Shown here: positions 6,745 to 8,617 of the stretch, in pieces
How positions within the stretch are numbered: position 1 is the first letter of the stretch
How the letters are laid out: each line of letters opens with the position of its first letter
Origin: Kiritimatiellia bacterium
GTDB lineage: Bacteria; Verrucomicrobiota; Kiritimatiellia; RFP12; UBA1067
Assembly (NCBI GenBank): GCA_017508315.1
Contig: JAFVZE010000231.1
Span: 1-8,617, forward strand
Direction of reading: 5' to 3'
DNA length: 8,617 bases
The notes under the pieces: generated by a model
What the model was told of the DNA's origin: nothing
What the model saw: the letters and a program-made list of their open reading frames with translations, nothing else
Database searches by the model: none
Position numbers and translations under genes: made by a program

Positions 6745-8136
6745 ATGAAACGTCTTCTTTTGACGGCCGTGTCCGTGTGGACGTTGACATCGTCCGCCGC
6801 ACGGGAGGTTGAGGTTTCCGTCGGCTGGGACCGGCCCCGCGGAGCGATCCGCGAGGTGAATTCCGTCGGTCAGCCGCCGGTCACGGGATGGGTCGGGACG
6901 AATATGTTCCACCACCTTGAAAAAATCGGTGCGAAGTATTCGCGCCTTCACGATGTCGGCGGGCCGTACGGCGGAGGGCGGTTCGTCGACATTCCGAACG
7001 TCTTTCCCGATTTCGACGCCGACGAGACTGATCCGAAAAATTACCGTTTCCAGTTTACCGACAAGCTTCTTGAAGGGCTTGTCGCCGCGGGCTGTGAACC
7101 GTTCTACCGGCTCGGTGTTTCGATTGAGAACAATGCGCATATCGAGCGGCGTCACATAATGCCGCCGAAAGATTTCGCGAAGTGGGCGCGGATCTGCGAA
7201 CATATTATCCGTCATTATACCGAAGGCTGGGCGAACGGTTACAGAATGAAGATCACCTACTGGGAAATATGGAACGAGCCCGATCTCTACCAGTACCCGG
7301 ATCTGCCCGGAGAAGAGGCGTACAAGAGCGCCATGCTGTGGGCGGGGCCTTTCGATGAGTATATCCGCCTCTACATCGAGTCGGTCACATATTTAAAGAA
7401 GAAGTTTCCGCACCTTAAATTCGGCGGCTACGGCAGCTGCGGTTTCGGAATCGCGACCTACGCCCCCGGCGGGAAGCGAGTTCGCGATTTTCAGTCCCGA
7501 GAGATTCTGGCCAAGCGGTTTTTAAAGCGCGTTAAAGAGACGGGCACTGCGCTCGACTTCTTCTCGTTCCACGCGTACGATACGGCGGCGAACATCTACG
7601 AGCAGTGCCGCTACGCGCGCAAACTTGTCGACGAGGCCGGGTTCGTCAATACCGAACTCTCCTTCAACGAATGGCTTTGCCGCAATATGCGTACCGGCAG
7701 CGCCGAGCAGGCGGCGGAGTCGGCCGCGACGCTGATCGGACTGCAGAAGCTCGGCATCGAGACGGCGATGATCTACGACGCCAAAGTCGGCCGCAACGGT
7801 TATGCGCCGCTCTTTCACCCGATTACGCGCCGTCCCCGAAAACCGTACTATGCGTTTTTGTATTTCAACGAACTTAAAAAGCGCGGCACGGAAGTGGAGA
7901 CTTCGTGCACCGGCGAGGACGGCGTCTGGGCGCTCGCGGCAAAAGGTCCCGACGGCCGCGCGGCGCTTCTTATGGCGAACACGACCGACGAGGAGAAGCC
8001 GCTTTCGCTCGATCTTAAAGCGAAAATATCCGGTTGCCGGGTGACCGATAAAACTCGAAGCGATGTTGAAGTTCACCTGCCGACATTTCTCACGCCGCGT
8101 TCGGTGGTGCTCGTCAGATTTCAGGAGGTAAAATGA
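6745..8136 (+). CDS. Secreted GH39-like glycoside hydrolase
   Basis: 463 residues. Signal peptide at 1-19 (MKRLLLTAVSVWTLTSSAA). A clan GH-A TIM barrel follows (about 25-375) with GH39-type landmarks: YSRLHD (65-70), DIPNVFPDFDADETDPKNY (82-100), FYRLGVSIE (120-128), WEIWNEPD (173-180), whose E178 is the expected acid/base, and DFFSFHAYD (271-279). The nucleophile is on the later strand in TELSFNEW: E309, or E304 as the alternative. Residues about 380-463 form a small beta-sandwich (ALLMANTTDEEKPLSLDL ... SVVLVRF), as usual for GH39/GH51-type enzymes. Known GH39 members include beta-xylosidases and iduronidases, acting with retention of configuration; the exact substrate here is open. The signal peptide places it outside the cytoplasm. 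It follows the helix genes by 7 bases, suggesting it acts on glycans that those proteins bind or cut. Confidence 0.88.
   Translation: MKRLLLTAVSVWTLTSSAAREVEVSVGWDRPRGAIREVNSVGQPPVTGWVGTNMFHHLEKIGAKYSRLHDVGGPYGGGRFVDIPNVFPDFDADETDPKNYRFQFTDKLLEGLVAAGCEPFYRLGVSIENNAHIERRHIMPPKDFAKWARICEHIIRHYTEGWANGYRMKITYWEIWNEPDLYQYPDLPGEEAYKSAMLWAGPFDEYIRLYIESVTYLKKKFPHLKFGGYGSCGFGIATYAPGGKRVRDFQSREILAKRFLKRVKETGTALDFFSFHAYDTAANIYEQCRYARKLVDEAGFVNTELSFNEWLCRNMRTGSAEQAAESAATLIGLQKLGIETAMIYDAKVGRNGYAPLFHPITRRPRKPYYAFLYFNELKKRGTEVETSCTGEDGVWALAAKGPDGRAALLMANTTDEEKPLSLDLKAKISGCRVTDKTRSDVEVHLPTFLTPRSVVLVRFQEVK
8123..8128 (+). promoter_or_regulatory. Ribosome binding site AGGAGG for the last gene
   Basis: AGGAGG sits 4 bases before the ATG at 8133, inside the end of the GH39-like gene. 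The spacing is slightly short but the match is full. It selects the start at 8133, which overlaps the upstream stop as ATGA. Confidence 0.8.
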
Positions 8137-8617
8137 AAAGTCTTGTTTGCGCGGTTTTCTGCGCTGTCGTATTTCTTTCTCTTCCGGCGTCGGAAAATTC
8201 CGCGAAGTCACCGACATACTCTGTCCGGCTCGACACGTCGCCCGGGCGCGTCAAATCGCCGCTCAAGGTCGATATGCCGCTTGTCGGCACGCTGCGTCCG
8301 CGCTCGACGAAGGAGATCAGATCGTCGAACTGGATGATCGGCTGCGAGACTCTTGACCGCGATTTCGCGAAGTTCGACGAGTATAAGGAATTTCTGCCGC
8401 CGCTCGGATGTAAGACGATCCGCCTGCAGTGCGGCTGGCACAAGTGCGAGAAGGTGCGAGGTGTCTACGACTTCGCCTGGCTCGATGAGCCGGTGGATTT
8501 CGCGCTCGCCAACGGCATGAGCGTCATTATGGAGACGAGTTACGGCAATAGGCTTTATCCGGGCGGCGGCGGCGAAGATCTCTCGGGCGGTTTCCCGACA
8601 TCTGAGGAGGCGCTCGC
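8133..8617 (+). CDS. Secreted TIM-barrel glycoside hydrolase-like protein (3' partial)
   Basis: 161 full codons are visible before the window ends. Residues 1-19 are a signal peptide (MKSLVCAVFCAVVFLSLPA). After a short linker, a barrel begins: NWMIGCETLDRDF, then KTIRLQCGWHKCEK, GVYDFAWLDEPVDFALANGM, and ETSYGNRLYPGGGGEDLSGG followed by PTSEEALA. I associate this order (G.ET.DRd, RLQ.GW.K.E, YDfaWLD, SYGN..YpGGG) with a clan GH-A family found in PVC bacteria and annotated variously as GH39-like, beta-galactosidase-like or hypothetical. It is clearly a different subfamily from the upstream GH39-like enzyme. The catalytic Glu residues lie beyond the window, so activity and specificity cannot be judged. 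The ATGA overlap implies co-translation with the upstream glycosidase. Confidence 0.85.
   Translation, partial: MKSLVCAVFCAVVFLSLPASENSAKSPTYSVRLDTSPGRVKSPLKVDMPLVGTLRPRSTKEIRSSNWMIGCETLDRDFAKFDEYKEFLPPLGCKTIRLQCGWHKCEKVRGVYDFAWLDEPVDFALANGMSVIMETSYGNRLYPGGGGEDLSGGFPTSEEAL

Noticed and set aside
6731..6745. Possible terminator (GC-rich stretch then five T) after the minimal helix gene
   Set aside because: No convincing stem of inverted repeats precedes the T run, and the next gene starts immediately with a site overlapping the stop codon.

Overview
The window is one tightly packed, single-direction (+ strand) gene cluster with five genes, the first and last cut by the window edges. All four visible N-termini carry hydrophobic signal peptides, so this looks like an export or cell-surface polysaccharide locus. 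Base composition is GC-rich (hand counts of 46/60 at 2161-2220 and at 4621-4680). The combination of right-handed beta-helix proteins, LamG-like modules and GH39-type glycosidases with good AGGAGG-type ribosome sites recalls Lentisphaerota/Victivallales or related PVC-group bacteria. That placement is an impression from gene content, not a demonstrated assignment.

Layout. (A) 1-3593: a very large modular protein, N-terminus outside the window. It has an Ig/PKD-like repeat, a beta-helix of the 'choice-of-anchor Q' type inserted in lower-GC DNA, three more Ig-like repeats, a short hinge, then a pectate-lyase-3-type beta-helix with an extra inserted module. (B) 3590-5494: signal peptide, LamG-like lectin fold, a phage-fibre-like segment, hinge, beta-helix. 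(C) 5514-6737: the minimal version, with signal peptide, hinge and beta-helix only. (D) 6745-8136: a GH39-like clan-A glycoside hydrolase. (E) 8133-8617: the start of another secreted TIM-barrel glycosidase-like protein.

Genes A, B and C are tandem paralogues. Each has the same 25-residue gapless hinge (core NG..(v/i).GsGni.i), then a GDG..DDT motif, a beta-helix and a matching C-terminal tail, while the N-terminal cargo differs. The hinge, the GDG..DDT helix and gene B's GQYY.DT..GrLYlAsG..gDW segment all resemble parts of phage tail fibres and tailspikes, here apparently adopted as exported cellular proteins.

The genes probably form one operon. A/B and D/E overlap by ATGA, B/C are 19 bases apart and C/D 7 bases apart, with no internal terminator or promoter seen. 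A plausible joint role is binding and breaking down a complex (possibly uronate-containing) polysaccharide: helices as binding, lyase or epimerase modules, glycosidases for the products. The substrate cannot be read from the sequence. No RNA genes, CRISPR arrays, insertion sequences or integrase genes were seen, and no gene-free stretch exceeds 19 bases.
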